A DNA stretch of 52,165 nucleotides, from positions 1 to 52,165 of the forward strand of contig JAFDKH010000008.1 of NCBI GenBank assembly GCA_019307065.1, written 5' to 3'. Source of the stretch: Deltaproteobacteria bacterium (GTDB lineage: Bacteria; Myxococcota; B64-G9). Positions 9,400 through 18,956 of the stretch are shown piece by piece (position 1 is the stretch's first letter; each line of letters starts with the position of its first letter). The notes under the pieces are model-generated. The model worked only from the letters and a program-made list of their open reading frames with translations. It did not search any database and was not told where the DNA came from. Made by a program: the position numbers and the translations under genes.

Positions 9400-9428
9400 T
9401 TTACCTTGGGCCTTCATTTTGCTAAAGT
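9400..9428 (+). promoter_or_regulatory. sigma-70-type promoter of the protease pair
   Basis: TTTACC (9400-9405) and TAAAGT (9423-9428) are separated by 17 nt and lie 36 nt before the ATG at 9464. The same arrangement, including the preceding CCGGGG, occurs before the third protease gene at 19183, which supports a real promoter. Confidence 0.55.
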
Positions 9429-9463
9429 AGACAGGTTGGCCACTGGACACAGGGAGAGCGGGC

Positions 9464-11035
9464 ATGGCAAGGTCACGTAGTTACTTGGTTATTTTTCTGC
9501 TCTGCTTGCCTCTGATCTCTTGCGGGGATCTGTCCGAACCCAAGCTGGACTTCATCGGCTGGCCAATTATTAATGGTCAGACGGACACCAGTCTCGATCA
9601 TATGTCGATTGTAATTGTGATGAGTAATGGCGGCATGTGTTCGGGTACCTTGATTGCTCCCCGGGTTATTATGACGGCCGCCCATTGTGCCGATGGAATA
9701 GCACCGAGTTCGTTTACGATAAAATTCGGCAACAGCATCTATACTGCAACAGACCGATATGTAGACGACAAGTGGGTTCATCCCTATTACAACGAACAGC
9801 AAATCACGAACGATATTGCACTTTTGAGACTCAGCAGCAATGCCCCCTCAGGGGTCGTGCCGATTCCGTCCTTGCCCAAGAGTATCGGCATAACCACTAG
9901 CGATGTCGGCAGCACTCCGATTGAATTCGTTGGTTTCGGCATGACCGATCCCTACGACGACTACAGTTCGGGTACTAAAATGACTTTGACCGATACCTTG
10001 AGCTGGGTTTGCTATTCGGGCGGTGGTTGCAGCTATAGCAATCCCGGGCAGATGAACACAATCTGCATCAATGATACTCCGGGCGGCTTGTGCTCAGGTG
10101 ACAGCGGCGGGCCGGCCCTGGTCACCCGTGGTGGTCAGGATTATGTGGCCGGGATCAGTTCTTATGTCGGCGGGAATTGTGAACAGTTCAGCTGTTGCAC
10201 AAAAGTCGACGAATTCGAGGATGAGATCAGGGATTTCATCGGCGGGCTGAACGGTGTCTCGTGTAGTTCGGCCGCCCAATGTGATTCGGGCAAATGCGTT
10301 GACGGCGTCTGTTGTGCATCAGACTGTTCAGCTGAATGTATGGGCTGCAATGTGCCCGGTTACCTGGGCGAATGTGTTGAAGTATCGAACGGCACTTTCT
10401 GTCTCGACAATGATCTCTGCAACGGTCCCGAAACTTGTCAGAACGGCGTGTGCACAACCGGGCAGCCGCTCGATTGTACTAACGCCAACAAATGTACCGG
10501 CGAGACCTGTGATTCCGTTCAGGGCTGTTTATTCGAGCCGATGGCCAACGGGACTTCATGCTCCAACGCTAACGCATGCGATGGCGCAGAGACCTGCCTG
10601 AACGGCATGTGTACTTCCGGGACCGCTCTAAATTGTAACGACAATAATCCGTGTACGGCCGACAGCTGCAGTCCGGCAGTTGGCGGGTGCCTGAATACTG
10701 ATTTGGCCGACGGCACAAATTGTGGCGGCGGGCAATGCGGCGAAGCGACTTGCAGCGCCGGCGAGTGTGTTTCGCACAATACCGCAATCTGCGACGATTT
10801 AGATCCTTGTACGCGCGACTGGTGCAACCCGGATACCGGCTGTATCAATGCCGCAGTCCCTGAAGGATATGCTTGCGGCGAATGCATGATGTGTACAGCC
10901 ACCCAACAGTGTATTGAAGTGGCGGACTGTGGTGCTTCAGGTGGTTGCGGTTGTGCAAGTTCAACAAATTCACCAGGGGGCATGTTTGGGCTGGCCGTGT
11001 TGCTGCTGGCCTTTGGGCTGAGACGCAAACCATGA
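9464..11035 (+). CDS. trypsin-fold serine protease lipoprotein with Cys-rich stalk and MYXO-CTERM-like tail, 523 aa
   Basis: The lipoprotein signal is at 1-20 (LISCGD). The S1A domain (about 32-265) starts at IINGQTD and carries His74 in MTAAHC, Asp117 in NDIALLRL and Ser214 in CSGDSGGPAL, so the triad is complete. The residue at the trypsin-189 position is Gly, not Asp, which predicts elastase- or chymotrypsin-like rather than Arg/Lys specificity. Residues 266-490 are disulfide-type repeats (CDSGKCVDGVCC, CNGPETCQNGVC and others). The tail GCGCASS, a hydrophobic helix and RRKP resemble a MYXO-CTERM sorting signal. GGGAGAG precedes the ATG. The stop overlaps the next protease gene as ATGA. 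Confidence 0.85.
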   Translation: MARSRSYLVIFLLCLPLISCGDLSEPKLDFIGWPIINGQTDTSLDHMSIVIVMSNGGMCSGTLIAPRVIMTAAHCADGIAPSSFTIKFGNSIYTATDRYVDDKWVHPYYNEQQITNDIALLRLSSNAPSGVVPIPSLPKSIGITTSDVGSTPIEFVGFGMTDPYDDYSSGTKMTLTDTLSWVCYSGGGCSYSNPGQMNTICINDTPGGLCSGDSGGPALVTRGGQDYVAGISSYVGGNCEQFSCCTKVDEFEDEIRDFIGGLNGVSCSSAAQCDSGKCVDGVCCASDCSAECMGCNVPGYLGECVEVSNGTFCLDNDLCNGPETCQNGVCTTGQPLDCTNANKCTGETCDSVQGCLFEPMANGTSCSNANACDGAETCLNGMCTSGTALNCNDNNPCTADSCSPAVGGCLNTDLADGTNCGGGQCGEATCSAGECVSHNTAICDDLDPCTRDWCNPDTGCINAAVPEGYACGECMMCTATQQCIEVADCGASGGCGCASSTNSPGGMFGLAVLLLAFGLRRKP

Positions 11036-12606
11036 GAATAATCAGGTCTCTGCTCGTTATTATTATCATTGTCGGCCTGGTCCCTGCCTGTGGGAACAAC
11101 GATCCTCAAGAATATTCGTTGCTGGGTAGATCGATTATCAACGGTGAACCCGATAATCGCCTGTCGCATATGGCCGTGGTAGCCGTTTTCAATGGTTGGG
11201 GTCTTTGTTCGGGTACCTTGATCTCAAAACGGGTTGTCATGACCGCCGGACATTGCGTCGAAAACGTCAATCCGGCCAATTTCCTGGTGCTATTCGGCAG
11301 CGATACCGGAGCAGCCTTTTCAAGACGGGTAGCCGAGGCCAGCCTGCATACCAACTACGATCCGGGAGGCGGTCAGACTCCAGCATTCGATATCGCCCTA
11401 TTGCTGTTGTCTTCCAGCCCGCCCCCGGGCATCAGTCCGATTCCGCATTTGCCCAATACGATGGCGCTGACCGACGCCGATCTTGGCAGTCCGCTCGATT
11501 TCGTCGGTTTCGGCCAGGACGAAAACGGCACGACCGGTTTTAAGCTATCGGTTGTCAATGACCTCGATTTCATTTGCCTCGATGCCGGGGGATGTGCTTT
11601 CGGGTTCCACCCGGCTCAGAGATACACTATCTGTTACGATCAATCCCCGGGCGGGCCGTGCTCAGGTGACAGCGGCGGACCTGCAATAATCGTTCGCAAT
11701 TCGAAAGAATATGTGGCCGGGATTACATCGTACGGCTCGGAAGGCTGCCTGGTGTACGGTTGCAGCACCAAGGTCGATGAGTTTACCAGCTACATTAACG
11801 ATTTCATTGCCGGTCGGCTCGGTGAAGACTGCAGTCAGAATGAAGACTGTCGTTCCAATCACTGCGCCAATGATGTTTGTTGTGAGGATGCCTGCCTCGA
11901 TTCATGCAAATCATGCGCGCTGCCGGGGTCGGCAGGTAACTGCCAGGCGGTTCCCGACGGCACTCCCTGTCCCGACGGCGACAAATGCAACGGTAACGAG
12001 ATATGTGACAGCGAAGGTGTCTGTCAGCCGGGCGAAGATCTGGTATGTGCCGACAGCAATGTGTGCTCATCTGATAGTTGTTTCCCGGCCAGCGGGTGTG
12101 TTTTCAATCAGGTGCCCAACGGGACTCCCTGCGACAACGATAATATGTGCGATGGGCGCGAGACTTGCGATTTTGGCTATTGCGCCAGCGGAGAGATTCC
12201 CGATTGCGACGATCAAAACCCCTGTACCACAGATAGTTGCGATCAGCAGCAGGGCTGCGTGAATGTGGTCCTGGCCGATGGAACTCCCTGCGGAGACGGA
12301 AACTGTGGCTCAAAAGAATGCCAGGCCGGCGAGTGTGTGACCAGTGAGTTGCAGTCCTGCGACGATCTCGATCCCTGTACTCGTGACGAGTGCGACCCGG
12401 ACATCGGTTGCATCAACGAGCCCTGGCCCGACGGAATGAAGTGCGGCGAGTGCCTGGTCTGCGAGAACCAGCGCTGCGTCGACGACCCCGACTGCGCCAG
12501 GGCCGGCGGCTGTAGCTGCAATGCCACATCGCAGGCCGCTTCGAAAAGCTGGCTGCTGTTTGGGTTGCTTATTCTATTTGTGTTTAGAACCTACCTACAC
12601 GACTGA
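11032..12606 (+). CDS. trypsin-fold serine protease lipoprotein with Cys-rich stalk, 524 aa
   Basis: Paralogue of the upstream gene and translationally coupled to it (ATG 11032-11034 overlaps TGA 11033-11035). The longer in-frame start at 10945 is rejected because the product from 11032 opens with a clean lipoprotein signal (GLVPACGN). The mature catalytic domain starts at SIINGEPD. MTAGHC, FDIALLLL and CSGDSGGPA supply His, Asp and Ser, with Gly at the S1-specificity position and the PGGPCSGDSGGP context common in bacterial S1A enzymes. A Cys-rich stalk follows. The end GCSCNATS, a hydrophobic helix and FRTYLHD keep the MYXO-CTERM-like layout but lack the terminal Arg cluster. The 3' end overlaps the convergent fibrinogen-domain gene by 16 nt. 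Confidence 0.82.
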   Translation: MRIIRSLLVIIIIVGLVPACGNNDPQEYSLLGRSIINGEPDNRLSHMAVVAVFNGWGLCSGTLISKRVVMTAGHCVENVNPANFLVLFGSDTGAAFSRRVAEASLHTNYDPGGGQTPAFDIALLLLSSSPPPGISPIPHLPNTMALTDADLGSPLDFVGFGQDENGTTGFKLSVVNDLDFICLDAGGCAFGFHPAQRYTICYDQSPGGPCSGDSGGPAIIVRNSKEYVAGITSYGSEGCLVYGCSTKVDEFTSYINDFIAGRLGEDCSQNEDCRSNHCANDVCCEDACLDSCKSCALPGSAGNCQAVPDGTPCPDGDKCNGNEICDSEGVCQPGEDLVCADSNVCSSDSCFPASGCVFNQVPNGTPCDNDNMCDGRETCDFGYCASGEIPDCDDQNPCTTDSCDQQQGCVNVVLADGTPCGDGNCGSKECQAGECVTSELQSCDDLDPCTRDECDPDIGCINEPWPDGMKCGECLVCENQRCVDDPDCARAGGCSCNATSQAASKSWLLFGLLILFVFRTYLHD

Positions 12607-15600
12607 GTTATAGTGGTGACGTGCCAGGGGAAACAATCACCAAACCAGGGATCAAAATACATGACTACCCATGCGCCTGATGCTCCACAATCCGGCACGC
12701 TGCCGTCCCAACCGTCCTGGCACGGATTATACGACCAAATCTGGGTCGACCATTTTTCGACTGTTTCGTCGCAATTCCAGTCCCATTCGCCGCAATTGTT
12801 GGCCAGGGTACGGAAGTCGCCGTCCGGGTTGGCATTCGGGTCGCTGTCGCAGCAATCATCAAAGTTGTGATATTCGCAGGGGCTGTAGCCGTCCTGATCG
12901 AGATCGATTTCGTCGATCAAAAGGTCGCCGTCGTCATCGACCCCGTTACAGACTTCGCGGGTGCGTACGAAAACACGGTGGAGAGTGTCGTAAGACGAAT
13001 CCGAACCGTCGTCGACTCTCCAGTTGGTGTCCAAGGTCCGGATGTGCCAAAACGATGGGCCCGAGTTGATGTCGGCCCCGAATTCGGCCATGGCCATTGT
13101 CGCGTTGTCGTCGATGAAGCCCAGGTGCCCGGGGCCGCCGCCGGCTACCGAACATTCGTCCGGGATTCTGGCATTGTGGAAGAGGAGCGGTTCCCACTTG
13201 TCGAGCGATTCGTCGTTACACAACTGGGCCGAGCCGCCGTCGGCGAAGTAATCCATGCATTCAGGGGCCCACAGGTTGAAATCGATAATCCGGGCGTGAA
13301 TACTCGAGCGGCCGTAGAAGCGCGCCTGGGTTGCGTTCAGCAGGCCGAAGAGGTTATTGGATACGTGGCCCCAGTTGAGGCTGCCGCTTTCATCGTCTCC
13401 TAAGACACTGCTGTGCAGAAGCGGGAAGCCGCTGTCGAGCACGCTCAGCTCCGGGTTGCTGCCGCCTTCGTGCAGGTAGTTGAGAATCAAGGTCCAACCC
13501 CCGCCGTCGGTTACCATGTCGCAATAGGCGCTGACCGGCGTAAAGCTGCCACCCCCGTCAGGATCGATCTGATAAACGCCCGAAGGGGCCAGCGGATTGT
13601 ACTCCTGAATGTCCGAACACTGTTTGGCATATTCGCAAGTGCCGGCCTGACAGACACCGGTCACGCACGGGCCGTGCTCCAGGCAAGCCTCGCCGGCCTC
13701 GATGATACAACGTGTCGGGCACTGGCCGCCGCAGTCGATTCCGTCTTCGTTGCCGTTCTGCTGGCCGTCTGAGCACTGGGCCGGCGTACTGCGAATGAAT
13801 ATTCGGTGTAGAGTATGAAAGTCGTCATTGCCGGTGTTGTCGTCGACTTCCCAGCGGGTGTTGGCTCCGCCGACACCCCAATAGAAGTTGCCGGCGTTCC
13901 AGAATGGGAAGTTGGTCATGGCCAGTTGGGTTTCACCGTCGTAGTAGTTGTTGATCTCCTGGGGCAGGTAGCCGCTGTGGCCGGCCAGGATTCTATGATC
14001 CTGGGCTACCTTGCCGCAGTTGCCTAGGCCGGTGCCGAAGTAGGCCAGGCAGTCGGGCTCGGTTGTGGCGAAATGCAGAATTCGTTCGTGATTGGATGTG
14101 CGCCCGAAGAAGCGTAGTTCGCTTGGCTCGAGTTCGCCGAAGAGCTCATTAGTGGCATGGCCCCAACTGGCGGTTCCGGATTCATCCCAACCCAGGACCT
14201 CGCTGCCGGCTATAGGCAGGCTGTTTGCCAAGAAGCTGACGGCCGGGTTGGTGTCACTCTTGTGCAGGTAATTCAACACCAGGGTCCAGCCCCCGCCGTC
14301 GGTCCGCATATCGCAGGTCGCCATGATCGGTTCGAGGACCTCGGTCCCGTCGACATCAATCAGGTAGTTGCCGTTTGAGGCCTGCTGGTTTTGGGTGAGG
14401 ATCTGACTGCAGTCTTGCATGATGGCGCAGATGCCTTGTTGACAGACGCCGCTGATGCAATCGCTGCCGTTTAGGCACTTGAGATCGACGGCGCAACGAG
14501 TCGGACAGAACCCGCCGCAATCGACATCGGTCTCGCTGAAGTTTTCTTCTTCGTCGTCGCAGTGTTGCGGGATACTGCGAATAAAAACGCGATGCAAAGT
14601 GTCGTTTTCGAGTCCCATGCCCGAGTCATCGACTTCCCATCTGCCGAGCAAGCCGACTGTCCAGTGGAATTCATCCGATTTGAAAAAAGGCATCGAGGTC
14701 GGGGCAAGTTGACCCAGGCCCAGGCTGAAGCCGTCCATGGCCAGCGGCAGCATAGCCGTGTGTCCTTCGAGTTCGCTATAGTTGAGCGAGATACCGCCGC
14801 AATCGCTCGAACCACCGGACAGGTAATCCAGGCACTCGGGCTTGCTGGTTTTGAAATCAATCACGCGCTCATGTCCGGATGTTTTGCCGAAGAAGCGCAC
14901 TTCGTTTGGAGCGAGAGCGGTAACCATTTCATTGCTGGCGTGGCCCCAGAAGTCTGTATCGTATTCCGAGCGCCCAAGTGTGCTGCTCTCGATTAACGGC
15001 AGAGCATCCAGTCGGACAGTCAAATCGGGATTGGTTCCGCCCTGGTGCAGGTAGTTGAGCGTAAGCGTCCAGCCCCCGCCGTCGGTGGTCATGTCGCAAT
15101 AGGCGTTTAGCGGGGCCAGGCCACCGGGCCCGTCAGGATCAATCAAGTAGATACCGTCCGGGGCGGTCGACTGCGCGGTAATAATCTCGGTGCAGTTCGC
15201 AAGAGTAACACAGGCATCATCGACGCAGACGCCTTTGCAGTCGGAGTTGCCTGAACAACTCGAACTATCCTCACAATCCGGGCACATCCCGCCGCAGTCG
15301 CTATCTGTTTCAGAGTAATTCTGGGTAAGGTCGCTGCAATGGTAGGGGAAAGAGCGTACGAAAATACGGTGCAGGGTATCGTAGTTGCCGCCGGTTTCCT
15401 GGCCGTCGGACGACCAATGTTCGTTTGTGCTGCGTATTCCCCAGTGGTGCTTGTCGTCCGTCGAGTAGAACGGGAAGTTTGTCATAGCCTGGTTGCCAAA
15501 GTCGGCATCGAAACCGTCGGCCACGCTCGGCAAATATGAACTGTGACCGGGCAGGGTGGTAAAGGCATGCCGCAACCCGTCGCAGCTGCCGCTGCCGGTA

Positions 15601-16940
15601 GAGAAGTAGTCGATACATCCAGCCAGTTTGGTTTTAAAATGAATAGCGCGTTCGTTGGCCGAAGTCACGGCGTAGAAGCGCAACTCGTCGACCGGCAGAA
15701 CGTCGAAGAGTTCGTTGTTGGCGTGGCCCCAGCTGAGGGTGCCTTCTTCATCGCCGCCCAACTCGCTGCTGACCTGGCGCGGCAGATATTCATATAGGTT
15801 GAACAGGGTTGGGTTAGTGCCGGCTTTATGCAGGTAGTTGAGTACCAGCATCCAGCCGCCGCCGTCGGTCGTCATGTCACACCAGGCCCAGATCGGATCG
15901 TGCGGGCCATATGTGTCCGGGTCGAGCATGTAGAAGCCATCCGTGACTTCACTGTTTTCAGACAAGATTTGGGCGCAACTGTCACCATGGATGCACTCGT
16001 CACTGCGACAGATACCGCTCTTGCAGTCGGCAAAAGTTGCACAACCTTCGCCCCAGGGGCATGACATGCACGAGCCTCCGCAGTCGATGCCGGTTTCGTC
16101 GCCGTTGAGCAACAGGTCGTCACAGGCCGGTGCTTCACAAATATTATCGGTACAGGTTAAGCTCAGACAGTCGGCATTGAGAATGCAGGGATTGCCGCCC
16201 GGACAGCCGGGACAGCCGCCGGCGCAATCTACTCCAAGTTCGTTGCCATTCATGACACCGTCGAGGCAACTGGGCTCCTGACAGATTTCGCTGTCGCAAA
16301 CTCCACTGGCACAATCACCGTCTTCAAAGCAAGCCAGTAAATCGGCGCAAGGATCACAATCGGGCCCGCCGCAATCCAGGGCGGTTTCTAAGCCGTTTAT
16401 TACCTGGTCGTTACAAGCCGGCGGTTGGCAAGTCCCCAGGCTGCAATTGCCGCTGATACAGCCAGTGTTGTCGCTACAGCCGTAGCCGTCCGGGCAGGGG
16501 CCGCAACCGGCCCCGCAATCCGGCCCGAGTTCGGCGCCGTTTTGGACGCCGTCCGTACAGGTTGCGGCCAGGCACTTGCCATTCAGGCAAACACCGGTTT
16601 CACAATTGCCGCCGACCTGACAGTTCTCGTCGACAGCGCAACCCGGGCAGTTGCCTCCGCAATCCAGATCGGTTTCGTAGCCGTTTTGGATGCCGTCCGA
16701 GCACGAGGCCCCGACACATTTTCCGTCCGTACAGATCGTGCTGCGGCAATCGGTGTTGCCGAGGCAATTACCGCCGGCGCCGCAAGGCTTGCAGTCGCCG
16801 CCGCAGTCGAGATCGGTCTCGTTGCCGTTGAGAAGCTGATCTTCACAAGTCGGATCGACCGTTGACCCGCCGCCGCAGCCAAAACCTGTAAATGCCAGGG
16901 GAATAAGAACCAACGCTAACAGTATATGAAAAACCTTCAT
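12591..16940 (-). CDS. giant lipoprotein with Cys-rich repeats and four fibrinogen-type domains, 1449 aa
   Basis: Lipobox TGFGCGG near residue 22. Six N-terminal repeats of about 48 residues follow the pattern 'C.D...NG.ETD.DCGG.C..C...C...DC.S..C....C', the acidic DCGG loop suggesting calcium-dependent folding. Four fibrinogen-related domains follow, each starting 'C..I......DG.Y.IDPDG' and carrying the hallmark CDMTTDGGGWTL, then NYLH, WGH and TLHR(I/V)F(V/I)R. Three more Cys-rich repeats separate them, giving nine in all. The C-terminus has CNGVDDDGD and a 100-residue Cys/Trp-rich module shared with the adjacent MopE-repeat protein. Fibrinogen-type and related intelectin domains commonly bind glycans, so a cell-surface lectin or adhesin is inferred. 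The start lies 21 nt after the stop of the gene upstream on the same strand. Confidence 0.8.
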   Translation of the reverse strand: MKVFHILLALVLIPLAFTGFGCGGGSTVDPTCEDQLLNGNETDLDCGGDCKPCGAGGNCLGNTDCRSTICTDGKCVGASCSDGIQNGYETDLDCGGNCPGCAVDENCQVGGNCETGVCLNGKCLAATCTDGVQNGAELGPDCGAGCGPCPDGYGCSDNTGCISGNCSLGTCQPPACNDQVINGLETALDCGGPDCDPCADLLACFEDGDCASGVCDSEICQEPSCLDGVMNGNELGVDCAGGCPGCPGGNPCILNADCLSLTCTDNICEAPACDDLLLNGDETGIDCGGSCMSCPWGEGCATFADCKSGICRSDECIHGDSCAQILSENSEVTDGFYMLDPDTYGPHDPIWAWCDMTTDGGGWMLVLNYLHKAGTNPTLFNLYEYLPRQVSSELGGDEEGTLSWGHANNELFDVLPVDELRFYAVTSANERAIHFKTKLAGCIDYFSTGSGSCDGLRHAFTTLPGHSSYLPSVADGFDADFGNQAMTNFPFYSTDDKHHWGIRSTNEHWSSDGQETGGNYDTLHRIFVRSFPYHCSDLTQNYSETDSDCGGMCPDCEDSSSCSGNSDCKGVCVDDACVTLANCTEIITAQSTAPDGIYLIDPDGPGGLAPLNAYCDMTTDGGGWTLTLNYLHQGGTNPDLTVRLDALPLIESSTLGRSEYDTDFWGHASNEMVTALAPNEVRFFGKTSGHERVIDFKTSKPECLDYLSGGSSDCGGISLNYSELEGHTAMLPLAMDGFSLGLGQLAPTSMPFFKSDEFHWTVGLLGRWEVDDSGMGLENDTLHRVFIRSIPQHCDDEEENFSETDVDCGGFCPTRCAVDLKCLNGSDCISGVCQQGICAIMQDCSQILTQNQQASNGNYLIDVDGTEVLEPIMATCDMRTDGGGWTLVLNYLHKSDTNPAVSFLANSLPIAGSEVLGWDESGTASWGHATNELFGELEPSELRFFGRTSNHERILHFATTEPDCLAYFGTGLGNCGKVAQDHRILAGHSGYLPQEINNYYDGETQLAMTNFPFWNAGNFYWGVGGANTRWEVDDNTGNDDFHTLHRIFIRSTPAQCSDGQQNGNEDGIDCGGQCPTRCIIEAGEACLEHGPCVTGVCQAGTCEYAKQCSDIQEYNPLAPSGVYQIDPDGGGSFTPVSAYCDMVTDGGGWTLILNYLHEGGSNPELSVLDSGFPLLHSSVLGDDESGSLNWGHVSNNLFGLLNATQARFYGRSSIHARIIDFNLWAPECMDYFADGGSAQLCNDESLDKWEPLLFHNARIPDECSVAGGGPGHLGFIDDNATMAMAEFGADINSGPSFWHIRTLDTNWRVDDGSDSSYDTLHRVFVRTREVCNGVDDDGDLLIDEIDLDQDGYSPCEYHNFDDCCDSDPNANPDGDFRTLANNCGEWDWNCDETVEKWSTQIWSYNPCQDGWDGSVPDCGASGAWVVMYFDPWFGDCFPWHVTTITQSCR

Positions 16941-16961
16941 GTCTTTCTCCTTGACGCCGTT

Positions 16962-18944
16962 CTATTTACACTGCTGCTGGCGGTCTTCTGTGCGGCCGGT
17001 ACAGGTGAATGCTTCGCAGCTCAACAACCATCGTTCGGTATCTTCACAGTCGGGCATCGAGTCCCAGGCATTCAAGTACCAGCCCTTGGTGGGCACCGTG
17101 CAAGTCGGCCAGATACACAGCCGGTAGCCGCGAACATCGGGGTATTTTTTCTCGATGACTCCGTTGCAGTTCCAGTCCCAGGAGGGAGTGGGGCAGCTGT
17201 AGGGAGGGCCGTGATAGTCGGCCCCGGGTTTGACCGAAGGATTCGAGTCGCAACAGTCCCAACGGTCGAGATCGTGGTCTTTAACATATTGGCAGCCGTA
17301 GTAACTGTCGGCATCCCCGTCGACGTCGTCGATATAGCCATCGCAGTCGTCATCGCGGCTGTTGCAGGTTTCGACCCCGTCGATGTCGTTTAAGCAGATT
17401 GCTTCGGATTCGTTGGCCAGATTACAACCGATTGCTCCATAAGCGCAGCCGTCGTTGTCGTCATCACAAGCTTGCCCCATGGCATATCCATCCCAGGCGC
17501 TGCCCTGCTTCGGATAATCTTCATCGATAGAACCGTCACAGTCATCGTCTATCAGGTTACATTTTTCGATTATATTGGTAGTGGTTTCATTGATGCACTC
17601 CAGCTCGGTCTTGTCGAACGAGCAGGTCCAGTGGCCGTGCTGACAGTCGTCTGAATCGTTCCCGTCACAAAATTCGCCGTAGAGCTCGTAGCCCTCATCG
17701 GTCTCGCCGTCGCAATCGTTATCCACGAAATCACACATTTCCTCGCTGATTTCGAAGTTGCTGCCGCCCGGGTTGGTGCTGCAGCGCGTGTTGGTTTCGC
17801 CGGCGCATTCGATCAGGCCTTCCCCGCAGCCGCCCATGCCGTGGCACAAGACGCCCACATCGAAGTCTTCGTCGGTTAGCCCGTCGCAGTCGTCGTCGAG
17901 CCGGTTGCACAGTTCGACGATGTCGACCACATACTCGTTGACACACTCTTTGCCGGATTGGTCGGCAATACAAGACCAGGTGCCGTTTTCACATAAATCA
18001 GAATCGTCGCCGTCGCAGGCTTGTCCGATTCCGCCGAAATCTTCGTCGGTCTCGCCGTCACAGTCATCATCCAGCTCGTTGCATAATTCGCTAACCGACA
18101 TGTCCTGAGATCCTGCCGGGCCGCTGCTGCAGCGCGCCATAAATGCAGCCCCGCACTCCAGGGTTCCTTCTCCGCAGATTCCGGTGACTTCGCAGGCGCC
18201 GCCGATGTTGAAACCGTCGTCGGTCAGCCCGTCGCAGTCGTTGTCTAAATCGTCGCAGGTTTCGAAGTCGTCCGGTAGAATTCCGTTGATACACTCTGAC
18301 CACTGGCCTTCGATGCATTTCTGAAAGCCGGCCACGCACTGGCCTTGATCGGTGCTGCAATCGAATTCGTCGCCTTCGATACAGGGGCAGATCTCATCGA
18401 CCAACCCATCGCAATCATTGTCCAGGCCGTCGCATTTTTCGAGTGTCGGGCCGGTTGCCGTACAGGCCTGCCAGCTTCCACCGAGACAGTTCATGGTGCC
18501 TGAAGTACATTCTCCCAGGTCGGTTCCGCACGGTCTGCTCACTCCTGATTCACAGGGCGGACAGTTCTCATCGGTTTGATTGTCGCAGTTGTTGTCGAAC
18601 CCGTCGCAGTATTCGAGAGCTTCGGGATGAATCGTGCGATCAAAATCGTCACAGTCCGCATCTGCCAGACTACCATCGCCGTCGCGGTCACTTGAATTAA
18701 TGATGACTTGGCAAACTTCGTTGAAGCAGGTTTCGTAGTCTTCGTTGCAGGCCGGCTCACAGGGTGTACCGCCCGGTCGGGTGCAGATGTTGTTCTCGCA
18801 TATCAACCCAATCATGCAGTCGCGGGCGTGTTCACAAAAAGCTCCCTGATTCTTGGCGTCACCGCCGCCGCAGGCGATGCCGATCAACAAAACCAGCCCT
18901 ACCAGGCCCGTAATACCAGCTGCTCTAAACAAGCGAATTGTCAT
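16962..18944 (-). CDS. MopE-type metal-binding-repeat lipoprotein, about 660 aa
   Basis: Secreted lipoprotein (lipobox IGIACGG). It has eight copies of the 'putative metal-binding motif' (E.C[DN]..D[ND]DCDG..DE), the repeat seen in MopE and in many myxobacterial surface proteins, separated by Cys-rich spacers (for example C..G.W.C). The last about 100 residues contain DCCDSNPS, SWDWNCNG, KGWYLNAW and PDCED and end QQQCK, matching the C-terminus of the next gene, 21 nt downstream. Start: the ATG at 18944 has GGAG 6 nt before it. A second in-frame ATG at 18956 would add four residues. Metal, probably Ca2+, is expected to hold the repeats rigid. The binding partner is unknown. Confidence 0.75.
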   Translation of the reverse strand: MTIRLFRAAGITGLVGLVLLIGIACGGGDAKNQGAFCEHARDCMIGLICENNICTRPGGTPCEPACNEDYETCFNEVCQVIINSSDRDGDGSLADADCDDFDRTIHPEALEYCDGFDNNCDNQTDENCPPCESGVSRPCGTDLGECTSGTMNCLGGSWQACTATGPTLEKCDGLDNDCDGLVDEICPCIEGDEFDCSTDQGQCVAGFQKCIEGQWSECINGILPDDFETCDDLDNDCDGLTDDGFNIGGACEVTGICGEGTLECGAAFMARCSSGPAGSQDMSVSELCNELDDDCDGETDEDFGGIGQACDGDDSDLCENGTWSCIADQSGKECVNEYVVDIVELCNRLDDDCDGLTDEDFDVGVLCHGMGGCGEGLIECAGETNTRCSTNPGGSNFEISEEMCDFVDNDCDGETDEGYELYGEFCDGNDSDDCQHGHWTCSFDKTELECINETTTNIIEKCNLIDDDCDGSIDEDYPKQGSAWDGYAMGQACDDDNDGCAYGAIGCNLANESEAICLNDIDGVETCNSRDDDCDGYIDDVDGDADSYYGCQYVKDHDLDRWDCCDSNPSVKPGADYHGPPYSCPTPSWDWNCNGVIEKKYPDVRGYRLCIWPTCTVPTKGWYLNAWDSMPDCEDTERWLLSCEAFTCTGRTEDRQQQCK

Positions 18945-18956
18945 TTTCGACTCCAT

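Noticed and set aside
12613-17393. Many long plus-strand reading frames opposite the fibrinogen-domain and MopE-repeat genes
   Set aside because: They mirror Cys/Gly/Asp-rich repeats on the minus strand, have no ribosome sites and give low-complexity products.
12591-18944. Regularly spaced short repeats resembling a CRISPR array
   Set aside because: The repeats are coding Cys-rich and D-x-D-x-DCDG units of unequal sequence; no constant repeat with unique spacers.
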